Assembly (NCBI RefSeq): GCF_037023145.1
Contig: NZ_CP146094.1
Span: forward strand, 124,001-188,000
Source: Ralstonia sp. RRA
GTDB lineage: Bacteria; Pseudomonadota; Gammaproteobacteria; Burkholderiales; Burkholderiaceae
DNA length: 64,000 nucleotides
Reading direction: 5' to 3'
Both the position numbers and the translations under genes were made by a program. This document shows, piece after piece, positions 47,926-55,601 of the stretch. The first letter of the stretch is position 1, and every line of letters begins with the position of its first letter. A model generated the notes under the pieces. That model was not told where the DNA came from, did not search any database, and saw nothing but the letters and a program-made list of their open reading frames with translations.

Positions 47926-49506
47926 CGCTTGGCTCCGTGGTAGCACTGACCACGCTTTGTGTTTCTTTCAACCGTCCAGGCTCCATAGCCCAGATGCCAT
48001 CGAATTCCACTCCCCGGTCTCATCCCCGCAGGAATCGACGCTTTGACGCATCAATCCCTCCGAGCATGAGGCCGGCTGTCTATTGCTTGCACCGCGTTCC
48101 TACAGGAATTGCTTGGTCGCTTCCGTAGCGACAGGGGTTGGCAGGGCCGTACGTTAGAAACTCTCGGAACTACATAACCAATCCCTTGGCTATGCAATTG
48201 CGCTGGTGCGCCATCCTCTCTTGTGTCAAAGAGAGGAGCCTAAGTCGCGTTTGTTGGAGGTGGCGACACCCTCGGATTGTCATTTGGCGCACTCCAGCGC
48301 CTCCTGAACGAATCTCTCTCCTCCCATTCCATCCCTTGCGGCCACCGAACCGTGACGGGTTCGAGCAAGTTGCCAGATACCAGACCCGCCCACGACACGC
48401 CTCAATGGGCGCTCGCAAACGGGTAGGTCGACTTCCATGCGGTTAGCACGAAGCCGCGTCCAGCGGAATGAGAGTCATCGGAAACAAGAAGCACATCGCG
48501 CGCTTCGCGCCAGTAGCCCCCCCGTGTAGGACGGGAGGCTGGCGGCTGGCTCCCTATAGGAGCGCTCACACAGCTTTTTCATCGGTGGTGTGCACCGATT
48601 TCATATTGCGAAACCCAACCGACTAGACCTTCCTAGCGGAAGCACCTATTCGCGGGTTGTGGGGTGCCTTGGAAATTTCTATGCGTGTACGAATGCCGAA
48701 CCCGCGCTCTAAGCGCGAAGCATGCCGGACCAACCCGGCAGCTGTCGCTGCAGGAGGTCATCGCGGATTTGGATCGTCACGTATTGAAATGCCGTTGGCG
48801 GGCGTTGCCACGTCTACGCCGATTTGGCGAGCCGCACGAATCCCTGAGGGATCCACTTCATACCTTTTGCCCGGTCGATCCTCATCGGATTCCGGGCGGA
48901 GCGGTCTGCGCTCCAATCTTCCACAAGTTCGAACGCATTGCGCGTCCTGATCCGAAGCCAGCCTTCTGGCAGGCGTTCGGGGGCTAGATGCGGCCCAGCT
49001 GCCGATCACCGCGCCGAGGCGCAGTAGATGGCGTGCAGATTATGGCGCCGCGCATTTCTTGTCAAGAATGAATTTTCCCTTCAGCCCCGCTCTACTGTTT
49101 GTAAATTCCTCCGATTCCTTTCTACCTACGGTGTTTCCTGCCGCATGCAGGGACACTCTCTTTGTAACACCGTTCATAAAAACCAGAGCGCCTGTCCTCG
49201 CCGCGTTCCTCTAATAGCGGGGCAATCCCCGAACAGAGACGAGATTGAGTGGAGATCCAACCAAGTCTCGACAGCGCGTGGCCGAACTTGTCCTCCACTT
49301 GGCCTCTGGACGGACCAAGCGTGGCCCCATATGCCTGCCAACACTGGAAAGCAGCGAGCATAACGGCCCCAAATTGGCCTTGAGCAGCTCATTACTGGCT
49401 CATCTTGGCCATTGTGTGGCCTCGAATTGGCCACAATTCGCAAGAACTTCTTGCCAGGAAGTTACAGGAACCATATCCTTGCCGTACTTCTTGCGGAGAA
49501 CCTTAA
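47926..49506. other. 1.6-kb stretch without a confident gene; possible origin or transfer region
   Basis: Several hairpins are visible: GTCGCT-TCCGT-AGCGAC (48116-48132), TCGGTG-GTGTG-CACCGA (48582-48598) and GCGCGCTTCGCGC (about 48501-48513). A GTG-started plus frame at 48664-48987 (107 codons) has a moderately protein-like middle (RQLSLQEVIADLDRHVLKCR) and could be a decayed gene. No iteron array or known oriT nick sequence was recognised. Lying between the recombinase and the partition operon, this is the likeliest place for a cis-acting maintenance or transfer site. Confidence 0.45.
49360..49500 (+). promoter_or_regulatory. Centromere/operator-like repeats before the partition genes
   Basis: TTGGCC-containing repeats occur at about 49374 (AAATTGGCCTTGAG), 49404 (CTTGGCCATTGTG), 49415 (GTGGCC) and 49425 (GAATTGGCCACAATTC, nearly palindromic). 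Inverted GCAAGAACTTCTTGC follows at 49440-49454, with further CTTGC/TTCTTGC blocks to 49494. In ParMRC-type systems such repeats form the centromere and the operon promoter; that role is inferred from position. Confidence 0.6.
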
Positions 49507-50559
49507 ATGTCAAAGTCCACCCCTGCGATCGTTCGCGCTATCGATGTTGGCTACGGCAACACCAAGCACACCCTTTCCCAACTCGACATCGACATGGATG
49601 TCAAAGTCGGGCTTTTCCCCTCACTCGCACCTCGGGCTACGCAATCGGACTTCACTGGTGGGTTGATGGCAAAGGTGGACCGAATTGTTGTTCAGGTTGA
49701 TGGCGAGAACTATTCGGTCGGTGCAGACGCTCTTGCCGAATCCAAAGGTATCTATAAGCGTGAGGTGGCGAGTGCATATTCGACTTCGCGCGCATATCGC
49801 GCACTCTTTCTCGGAGCACTCCAGAAGATGCGGCTGAACGCCATCGACTACATGGTCGTTGGCCTACCTCTGACGACCTATGACCGGTACTCGAAGGAGC
49901 TCACGGAGCTACTGACGGGAACGCATGAAGTGCCAAATCCTGTGGCACACGACCAAGTCCTCAAAGTCGACGTCCGCCGGGTGAAGGTGTTTCCCCAACC
50001 GAGCGGTGCCTTCTACAACTACGCCGTTCCGCGCAAGCTGCTCCAGTCGATGTCGCAGCAGACCAATCTGGTTCTTGACCCTGGCTATGGCACGCTTGAC
50101 TGGTTCGTCACCGAGGGCGCAAAGCCGCTCACCGGCCGATGCAGCGCGACTCCAAAGTCAGTTTGGGCAGTTATCAGCGCAGTCGCGGATCACATTGGCC
50201 CGGACCTCACGTCGAACCCCCGGACTATGTCTCGAATCGACAATGCTCTTCGTACGGGGAGCCCGTTGACCATCAACGGAAAGACTATCGACATCAGCCC
50301 CTTCAAGCCTCTTGTTGACCAAATCGTCGCCGATGCCATCAATGAGATGCTCATGTCGATCGGCAACCTTTCGGACATTGACAACATTCTCATTACCGGA
50401 GGCGGAGCCCACTTGTTCGTCGACCACGTCAAGAAGGAACTCGGCAAGACCCACAGCCAAATTCACGTTGATACTGATCCTGTGTACAGCAATGTCCGCG
50501 GCTTTCAGTACGCCGGCGAGTTCTGGGCCGCAATGGACCGACAACGCGCTGCCGCATAA
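49507..50559 (+). CDS. parM: ParM/StbA-like actin-family partition ATPase
   Basis: 350 aa; GGAGAACC before ATG 49507. Actin-fold nucleotide-binding motifs are in order: phosphate 1 (AIDVGYGNTKHTL, about 11-23), VVGLPLTTY (about 118-126), phosphate 2 (LVLDPGYGTLDWF, about 194-206) and the adenosine loop (ILITGGGAHLF, about 296-306). ParM forms filaments that push plasmid copies apart, with a small DNA-binding partner and a centromere. Both are plausible here: the next gene and the repeats upstream. PRTRC-type ParM relatives are an alternative subgroup. Confidence 0.87.
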   Translation: MSKSTPAIVRAIDVGYGNTKHTLSQLDIDMDVKVGLFPSLAPRATQSDFTGGLMAKVDRIVVQVDGENYSVGADALAESKGIYKREVASAYSTSRAYRALFLGALQKMRLNAIDYMVVGLPLTTYDRYSKELTELLTGTHEVPNPVAHDQVLKVDVRRVKVFPQPSGAFYNYAVPRKLLQSMSQQTNLVLDPGYGTLDWFVTEGAKPLTGRCSATPKSVWAVISAVADHIGPDLTSNPRTMSRIDNALRTGSPLTINGKTIDISPFKPLVDQIVADAINEMLMSIGNLSDIDNILITGGGAHLFVDHVKKELGKTHSQIHVDTDPVYSNVRGFQYAGEFWAAMDRQRAAA

Positions 50560-50568
50560 GGGGGAGCC

Positions 50569-51003
50569 ATGGCACGTACTTCAGCCGGTCGCCGCATGAG
50601 GTTGACCGTCCCGCCTCATCACGCCGTCAATCGACATCTGGGGAATCTCGACGAAGAATCCGATCTCAATGCAGAAGTACTTCGGCTTGCAGAGATCGGA
50701 GCCACTCTGGAAGAGCTTTGCGGACCGATGCGTTCCGTCGCCGATATCGTGAAACTCTTGAACTTCAGGGGGGGGCCATCCCTCTTTGCGCCGGCTGCTG
50801 TGGCGCCAATTCATTCTTCCCTGCCGGCACCAGCAGCCCAGACGGACGCATTGATTCTTGGAGCAGCGCCCCCTTCCGCTTCGATACAGGCGACTGTTCC
50901 CTCCTCGAGCGTTGCGCAGACGGCCGGGGTGAAACTCGGCGAGCCCGAAGACTCACATGTCGTTGACGCTTCGCTGGCAGAACACATGTGGATCCCTGAA
51001 TAA
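50569..51003 (+). CDS. Probable partition partner (ParR/StbB-like)
   Basis: 144 aa, GGGGGAGCC directly before ATG 50569, 9 bp after parM. The N-terminal ~65 residues are basic and helical (RMRLTVPPHHAVNRHLGNLD), consistent with a small DNA-binding domain; the rest is Ala/Pro/Ser-rich and disordered. Position after parM is the main evidence for a ParR/StbB role. A run of eight G at 50768-50775 interrupts the hinge and could slip. Confidence 0.6.
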   Translation: MARTSAGRRMRLTVPPHHAVNRHLGNLDEESDLNAEVLRLAEIGATLEELCGPMRSVADIVKLLNFRGGPSLFAPAAVAPIHSSLPAPAAQTDALILGAAPPSASIQATVPSSSVAQTAGVKLGEPEDSHVVDASLAEHMWIPE

Positions 51004-51068
51004 GGGGGCTAGAACTTGGGTTGCGCTTCTGTAAATTTGAAAGCGTGGAGCAACTCAAGGAGGATCAA

Positions 51069-51422
51069 ATGACTCACGAATATCTGTGCGAACACGCCCA
51101 ACTCGACCGCCGAAGCGTACCGGCCCAACTGCGCGGCCGTGGGGACGGCCGTGACGAGCTCTATGAACTCTTCTTGCGAGTGGAGGGGCTCGGGAACAGC
51201 CTGGTCGAAAAGGATGGCGTTGTGGAAGACGCTTACGCCGAAGCAGTGGCCGGCCGACATTTCCCGCCGGCGATCGCTTGGATTTTGATCCGCCTCGGTC
51301 GCGTGCTGGCCAAGTTGGATACTGCTAGCCTCAAGCTGGACCGTTTCGCGAACAGCTGCGATATCGACCCGCCGGCCGGAGGTGGCCGACGCCAAGTGCC
51401 CTTGCGATACAGCTATGTTTGA
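51069..51422 (+). CDS. Unknown protein in the partition operon
   Basis: 117 aa from ATG 51069 with AAGGAGGATCAA upstream, the strongest ribosome site in this operon. Helical with an HFPPAIAWILIRLGRVLAKL segment that is amphipathic rather than clearly transmembrane. The end overlaps the transglycosylase start by 8 bp. No family recognised. Confidence 0.65.
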   Translation: MTHEYLCEHAQLDRRSVPAQLRGRGDGRDELYELFLRVEGLGNSLVEKDGVVEDAYAEAVAGRHFPPAIAWILIRLGRVLAKLDTASLKLDRFANSCDIDPPAGGGRRQVPLRYSYV

Positions 51423-51897
51423 ACGCGCATTGACCGCTAAAAGTCGCCGAAGCTACTTCGTGTCTCGGTTAGCGAGCTGCCTCGTCATCGCCCTGCTCGT
51501 CTGCAGTCTGCCTGCCAAGGCAGACTGCTTCGACGACGCCGGTGCATACCAATCAGTGAACCCCTATGTACTCAGGGCGATCGCCTGGTACGAATCGAAG
51601 GGGAACCCGACTGCTGTCCACAGGAATTCCAATGGCTCAGTAGACGTCGGCGAATTGCAGATAAACTCGGTGCACTTTCCCGAGCTTGCAACATGGGGAA
51701 TAACGCCTTCAGCACTTATGGACCGATGCATCAACATATATGTTGCTGCCTGGCGGCTGAAGACGAAGATGGCAAAGTACGGTAACACTTGGGAAGCCAT
51801 CGGCGCCTACCATTCTGAGACGCCTCAGCATCGGGACAAGTATGCCCGTGCCATACAGCAGATCCTTACTTCCTGGGGACAGGTGACGTCGCGCTGA
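51415..51897 (+). CDS. VirB1/PilT-type lytic transglycosylase
   Basis: 160 aa from ATG 51415, overlapping the previous stop. Signal peptide (SRLASCLVIALLVCSLPAKA), then the SLT domain: AIAWYESKGNP with the catalytic Glu, DVGELQINSVHF, and AWRLKTKMAKYGNTW...GAYHS. Such enzymes open the peptidoglycan for secretion and pilus assembly; R64 PilT and VirB1/IpgF are relatives. Its location opposite the pil operon fits that role. All core motifs present. Confidence 0.88.
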   Translation: MFERALTAKSRRSYFVSRLASCLVIALLVCSLPAKADCFDDAGAYQSVNPYVLRAIAWYESKGNPTAVHRNSNGSVDVGELQINSVHFPELATWGITPSALMDRCINIYVAAWRLKTKMAKYGNTWEAIGAYHSETPQHRDKYARAIQQILTSWGQVTSR

Positions 51898-52007
51898 AGG
51901 CGTCTTGCGGCATCGTTGCCTACAATGGGGCGACCGTGCACTCCAAACTCACCAGTGCGCGGGCTAGTGATTCTGTGGGTTCCGGTACGGCACTTGTGCA
52001 TGCTGAC

Positions 52008-52054
52008 CGTGGAAAGAAAATGGGCTTGCCGGTAAGGACACCGCCAAGCCCATT
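52008..52054 (-). terminator. Terminator after pilV, possibly bidirectional
   Basis: AATGGGCTTG...CAAGCCCATT (52019-52054) forms a 10-bp stem; on the minus strand it is followed by TTCTTTCC. It lies 8 bp beyond the pilV stop, between the convergent transglycosylase and pilV genes. Confidence 0.75.
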
Positions 52055-52061
52055 CGATCAT

Positions 52062-53480
52062 TTAGTAGACGCAGCTCGCGTAGCTTGCGAAACAACTATT
52101 GGTGCCGGAACCATTTAAGACCCATCGGTTGTTGCCACTGTCTGGATACGAACCGTCCGGGGCATGGCTGAAGGAACCGCCGTTGTACCAAGTCAGAACA
52201 TAGCCTCCACCGACCAACTTGGACCCAGCGGGACACTGAGCGATTGCCGCACTATAGTCGCAAGTTCCGCTGCCAGCCACTTGGAAAGGCTGTCCCATTC
52301 CTGAGGCCAACTGCCAAACGCCACCTTGGCAAGAGAGAATCTTTCCGTTCGGATCTGTAGTGATGCCCGTCCCTGAGCAACCATAACCTGACCAGGCGGT
52401 CGCTGCCATTGCCAGGGCTGAGTTCACGACCGCTCCCCCCTGCAAATAGGTGTAACCATTGTGTACGGTCGTACCGTTGAGCCAAGTTACGCCGCTGTGC
52501 GTAGAGTTGCCCGCTACGTTCAAATCCTGGTAGGCATTGATCGTCCCAGAATTCATCGACGCCCAAGAGCCATCTGTATGCTGGATGTAGGTGCCGCCGG
52601 GAGCACGAAGCGCAATGTTGCTCGAGTCGCCGTAGAACTGCGTTCCTGCAATCTTGACACCAATGCCTGGCGTGCTGGCCACAAATGCACCACCTGAGGT
52701 AGTCACGTTGCCCGTGGCACCCAAGGTGGAAACGTTACTCATTGAGTTTCCGTTCGCATTCATGGGGCCGGTCAGCTTCCTCGACCCATCCAGCTTGTAA
52801 AACTGACTTAGGCGAGCATCCGTCGCGGAATAGGAGCCTAGACGCATTGCCAGGGTACCCACAGGCACACCCGACATTGGAGTCTGCCACCCATTGCCTG
52901 TCCCGATGAGCTTCCCCGCATTGCCAGGAGTAGACATCCCAGCATCCGCGCCAGCGGCCTGCATTGCGATGCCGGCCAAATCATTGCGCACCGCCCCGCT
53001 TGCATCCGTGTAAGGTGCAGTCGAGACTGCGTAACCGGCCAACGAGCAATTTCCGCTAGCGCAAACTTGCGACACTGACGATGTGAAGGTCTGCCCGTTG
53101 GGCGCCACGCTGCCGAATCCGGACGGCAGGTATCCGAGATTGATCAGCTCGGGCACGGTGGGTTTATAGGGGCTGGCAACCCCTGGCACAGATTGCCCGG
53201 CCATGATCTGCTGGCCATAGTCACTGTAGTACCCGTTAATCCCCCCCTGAAACTCCACAGCCCATTGCCCCGTTGCCTTTGTAAGCGACTCGTCGACTGC
53301 CTCGGTGGTGTTGGCGAACTGCCCTCCCAACGTCATGGTGGCAATCGTCAGCGCCAACGCCGTATCAATGAGCATGCTGCCCTTCTGTCGCAGACGAGCA
53401 CGTCGCGCAGTTGCCGTCGCCCCTGCACGCCACATAGGGGGGCGCCCCACCACGTCCTTCCAATCCAGTGTCTGATTCAT
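52062..53480 (-). CDS. pilV: Minor pilin / tip adhesin PilV
   Basis: 472 aa from ATG 53480 (GGGGATGGCATTC upstream). A long prepilin leader ends at RQKG34, and the mature N-terminus SMLIDTALALTIATMTLGG carries Asp, not Glu, at +5. The N-terminal region (NLGYLPSGFGSVAP, VCASGNCSLAGY) matches PilV. The middle is Asn/Gly/Thr-rich (LTGPMNANGNSMSNVSTL), as in phage-tail-like stalks, and the C-terminal ~90 residues form a Cys-containing tip (AIAQCPAGSKLVGGGYVLTW). In R64 the tip selects recipient cells. No shufflon recombination repeats were seen, so the tip appears fixed. Confidence 0.88.
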   Translation of the reverse strand: MNQTLDWKDVVGRPPMWRAGATATARRARLRQKGSMLIDTALALTIATMTLGGQFANTTEAVDESLTKATGQWAVEFQGGINGYYSDYGQQIMAGQSVPGVASPYKPTVPELINLGYLPSGFGSVAPNGQTFTSSVSQVCASGNCSLAGYAVSTAPYTDASGAVRNDLAGIAMQAAGADAGMSTPGNAGKLIGTGNGWQTPMSGVPVGTLAMRLGSYSATDARLSQFYKLDGSRKLTGPMNANGNSMSNVSTLGATGNVTTSGGAFVASTPGIGVKIAGTQFYGDSSNIALRAPGGTYIQHTDGSWASMNSGTINAYQDLNVAGNSTHSGVTWLNGTTVHNGYTYLQGGAVVNSALAMAATAWSGYGCSGTGITTDPNGKILSCQGGVWQLASGMGQPFQVAGSGTCDYSAAIAQCPAGSKLVGGGYVLTWYNGGSFSHAPDGSYPDSGNNRWVLNGSGTNSCFASYASCVY

Positions 53481-53575
53481 AGAATGCCATCCCCTGTGTT
53501 TCGATGATCCTAACGATGTCCGCGTTGCTTCCGAGCGCATAAAACTTCCCATCAGGAAGTATAGGCGATAGAAGT

Positions 53576-53606
53576 GCCAAGAAAAAAGGCGCTCACGGGC
53601 GCCTTT
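53576..53606 (-). terminator. Rho-independent terminator after pilS
   Basis: Minus strand: AAAGGCGCCCGTGAGCGCCTTT followed by TTTTCTT. It lies 28 bp past the pilS stop, and would attenuate transcription into pilV. A second inverted repeat ACTTCC-CATC-AGGAAGT lies at about 53544-53560. Confidence 0.85.
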
Positions 53607-53634
53607 GCCAAATGTTCGACCTGCGCAGGCCGCA

Positions 53635-54237
53635 TCAGGTCATGAGATACACCAGCTTGTTCGCGTTGTTCGTGCAAGTCATGTTGGCCGGATTGAACGT
53701 CACCGTCGACGACTTGATCACTGTGCCGTTGATGGAGATCTGCGACGCTGACCGCATGATTGCCGAGATGATCGGCTGACAAGCCGAATCAGGTAGGTTG
53801 GTGATTTGATACTGCACGGAGTCGTTCGCGATGTTCAAGGTGCCCGGCGTAACGGTAAGCAGGCCGCCGCCAGGCGAAACAGTAACGGTGCCGGCGGTGT
53901 CCTGCATGGAAACCAGGTTCTTGAAGAACCCACCAGTATCCAGGGATGCATTCGAAACGTTGGCGTACTGACCTGCGTACGTCGATTTCACTTTGCCGGC
54001 CAACGAAGTCAGGTCGTTGCCGAGCAGATTGGTTTGCTCGCCAACGCTGTTCGAACTGAAATATGCGTACGAGCCGACCACGGCGATCAGAATCACGAGC
54101 AAATAGAGGCCGTACTCGACCAACACGCTGCCCCGCTGCCCGTTGCCCTTCAGATGAGCACACGACTTTGCCCAACCCAGACGGCGCGGCCGCTGCGCCA
54201 GGCCGCTCTTTTCCACTTCAGTAAAACGAATATCCAT
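53635..54237 (-). CDS. pilS: Major type IVb prepilin PilS
   Basis: 200 aa from ATG 54237 (GAGGAGCATC upstream). A 36-residue leader ends GNGQRG, then SVLVEYGLYLLVILIAVVG with Glu at +5, the signature of type IVb prepilins. The globular domain has the C-terminal disulfide pair Cys153 and Cys188. Function: subunit of the thin pilus for liquid mating and adhesion. The leader is longer than in many relatives. It needs a prepilin peptidase, not seen in this window. Confidence 0.92.
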   Translation of the reverse strand: MDIRFTEVEKSGLAQRPRRLGWAKSCAHLKGNGQRGSVLVEYGLYLLVILIAVVGSYAYFSSNSVGEQTNLLGNDLTSLAGKVKSTYAGQYANVSNASLDTGGFFKNLVSMQDTAGTVTVSPGGGLLTVTPGTLNIANDSVQYQITNLPDSACQPIISAIMRSASQISINGTVIKSSTVTFNPANMTCTNNANKLVYLMT

Positions 54238-54446
54238 GATGCTCCTCAGCACGTAATAGAAGGAAAGTGCGCCACCGCCACGAACGAAGCGTCGACCGTT
54301 CGCGCCTCCACATCCGTGAACTCGGCGCGACTCAACCATTGCCACTTCTTCCTCGGAATCAGTAAAACACGTCCTAGAAGCACCCGAAATAGCGAGAGAG
54401 AGCCTATCGGCGGGGTCATTCGGACGGAAATCGAATGCGTTTCGGC

Positions 54447-55601
54447 TCAAGAGCCACGCATCATCATGTTCAACTGGATGATCTGTTTGAACTCATCGCC
54501 CATCTTGAACGTTCCGAAGTAGAAGCTCATCATCAGCAGAATGACGCCAATAACAACGATGTATCGGAGCGTGGTGGCCTTCTTCTGCATCTCGACCGGC
54601 GCCGTCGTACGAACGATCTCACCGACCTTGCCAAGCATGGTCGACATATCGTTGTACGAGGCCAAGTCAACGATCCGGTAGTAAGCTCGATCGTTGACTA
54701 TTCCTGTATTGAACGCTTCGCCCTTCGCGTTAGGCTCCTGCTCGAAGTTGTCGAGGATCTGCTTGATGTGCCATCTCAGCCAGGGATAAGCTTCGGGCTC
54801 CATCTTTTCCAAAGCGTCTGGAACTGTCTGCACCTGGGTCCCGACTTTCGTAGTGGCCGCTCCGAGCGAAGACAGGAATGACGCCCCGCGAAAGTCTCTG
54901 TAGAACTGATAGGGAAGAAAGTTTCGGTCGAGCCACGGGCGGAGTTTCCCGACATAGTTTGGGAAGGACCACTTGACCCACCATATTGCCAGCGCTTCGA
55001 GCGCGAGAACTGCCCAGCCCCAGCTGCGAATAAACTCGCCAACTGTGTTGAATAACTTGCCAACTGGGCCCCACTGTTCGGGTGGGATCATCCCCCCGAT
55101 CGTTCTCAAAAGTCGCGGCATGAGCACGAAACCTTCAACGCCAAGGAAGACGTGGAAGATCACAATGGCTGCAACTGCAGTCATCAAAACAGTGCGTGCG
55201 ACCTTCTTCGCGGCCTCCATTCCAAGAATGCTTTCTGAGAGTTGCTTCAAACCAACCTTGAGATCACCTGCTCGCTCGGCAAAGGAAAGAACGGTTAGGT
55301 CTTCCGATGGGACGGTCCCGGTGAGCGCTTCAGAGAACGTAGCAACGTCCTCGTCCATTCGCTGAAGCCAAAACGCCGCGAGCTTGCCTTCCGGCAAGGA
55401 GCCATACCGTTCAACATAGGGCTCAAGCAATTCCCGGATGTTCCGGCCAGGCTGGGCATCCATAATCCCAGCCAAATCCCCGTAGAACTCCCCCCGGCGC
55501 TGTTTAAAGTCGAGTATTGCAAGATATAGACCGCGACCGGCTGTCGGATCGGATGTCGCGGTCGTTCTGCCAAATGGCAATCGAGCAAGCATGGTTTTCA
55601 T
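54447..55601 (-). CDS. pilR: Pilus inner-membrane platform protein PilR
   Basis: 384 aa of the GspF/TcpE/PilR family. Two cytoplasmic GspF-type domains flank membrane helices at about 139-165 (VLMTAVAAIVIFHVFLG) and 195-215, with a third near 347-367 (IVVIGVILLMMSFYFGTF). Connects the ATPase to the pilin path. Starts within the end of pilQ (ATGA overlap). A ~210-bp gap separates it from pilS. Intact. Confidence 0.9.
   Translation of the reverse strand: MKTMLARLPFGRTTATSDPTAGRGLYLAILDFKQRRGEFYGDLAGIMDAQPGRNIRELLEPYVERYGSLPEGKLAAFWLQRMDEDVATFSEALTGTVPSEDLTVLSFAERAGDLKVGLKQLSESILGMEAAKKVARTVLMTAVAAIVIFHVFLGVEGFVLMPRLLRTIGGMIPPEQWGPVGKLFNTVGEFIRSWGWAVLALEALAIWWVKWSFPNYVGKLRPWLDRNFLPYQFYRDFRGASFLSSLGAATTKVGTQVQTVPDALEKMEPEAYPWLRWHIKQILDNFEQEPNAKGEAFNTGIVNDRAYYRIVDLASYNDMSTMLGKVGEIVRTTAPVEMQKKATTLRYIVVIGVILLMMSFYFGTFKMGDEFKQIIQLNMMMRGS

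Noticed and set aside
48138..48446. 102-codon plus-strand frame in the gene-poor region
   Set aside because: High Arg/Pro/Trp content and no initiation signal; reads like non-coding DNA.
52062..53480. Shufflon switching the PilV tip
   Set aside because: No inverted partial tip-coding segments or R64-like 19-bp repeats occur between pilV and the next gene; a single fixed C-terminus is followed by a terminator.
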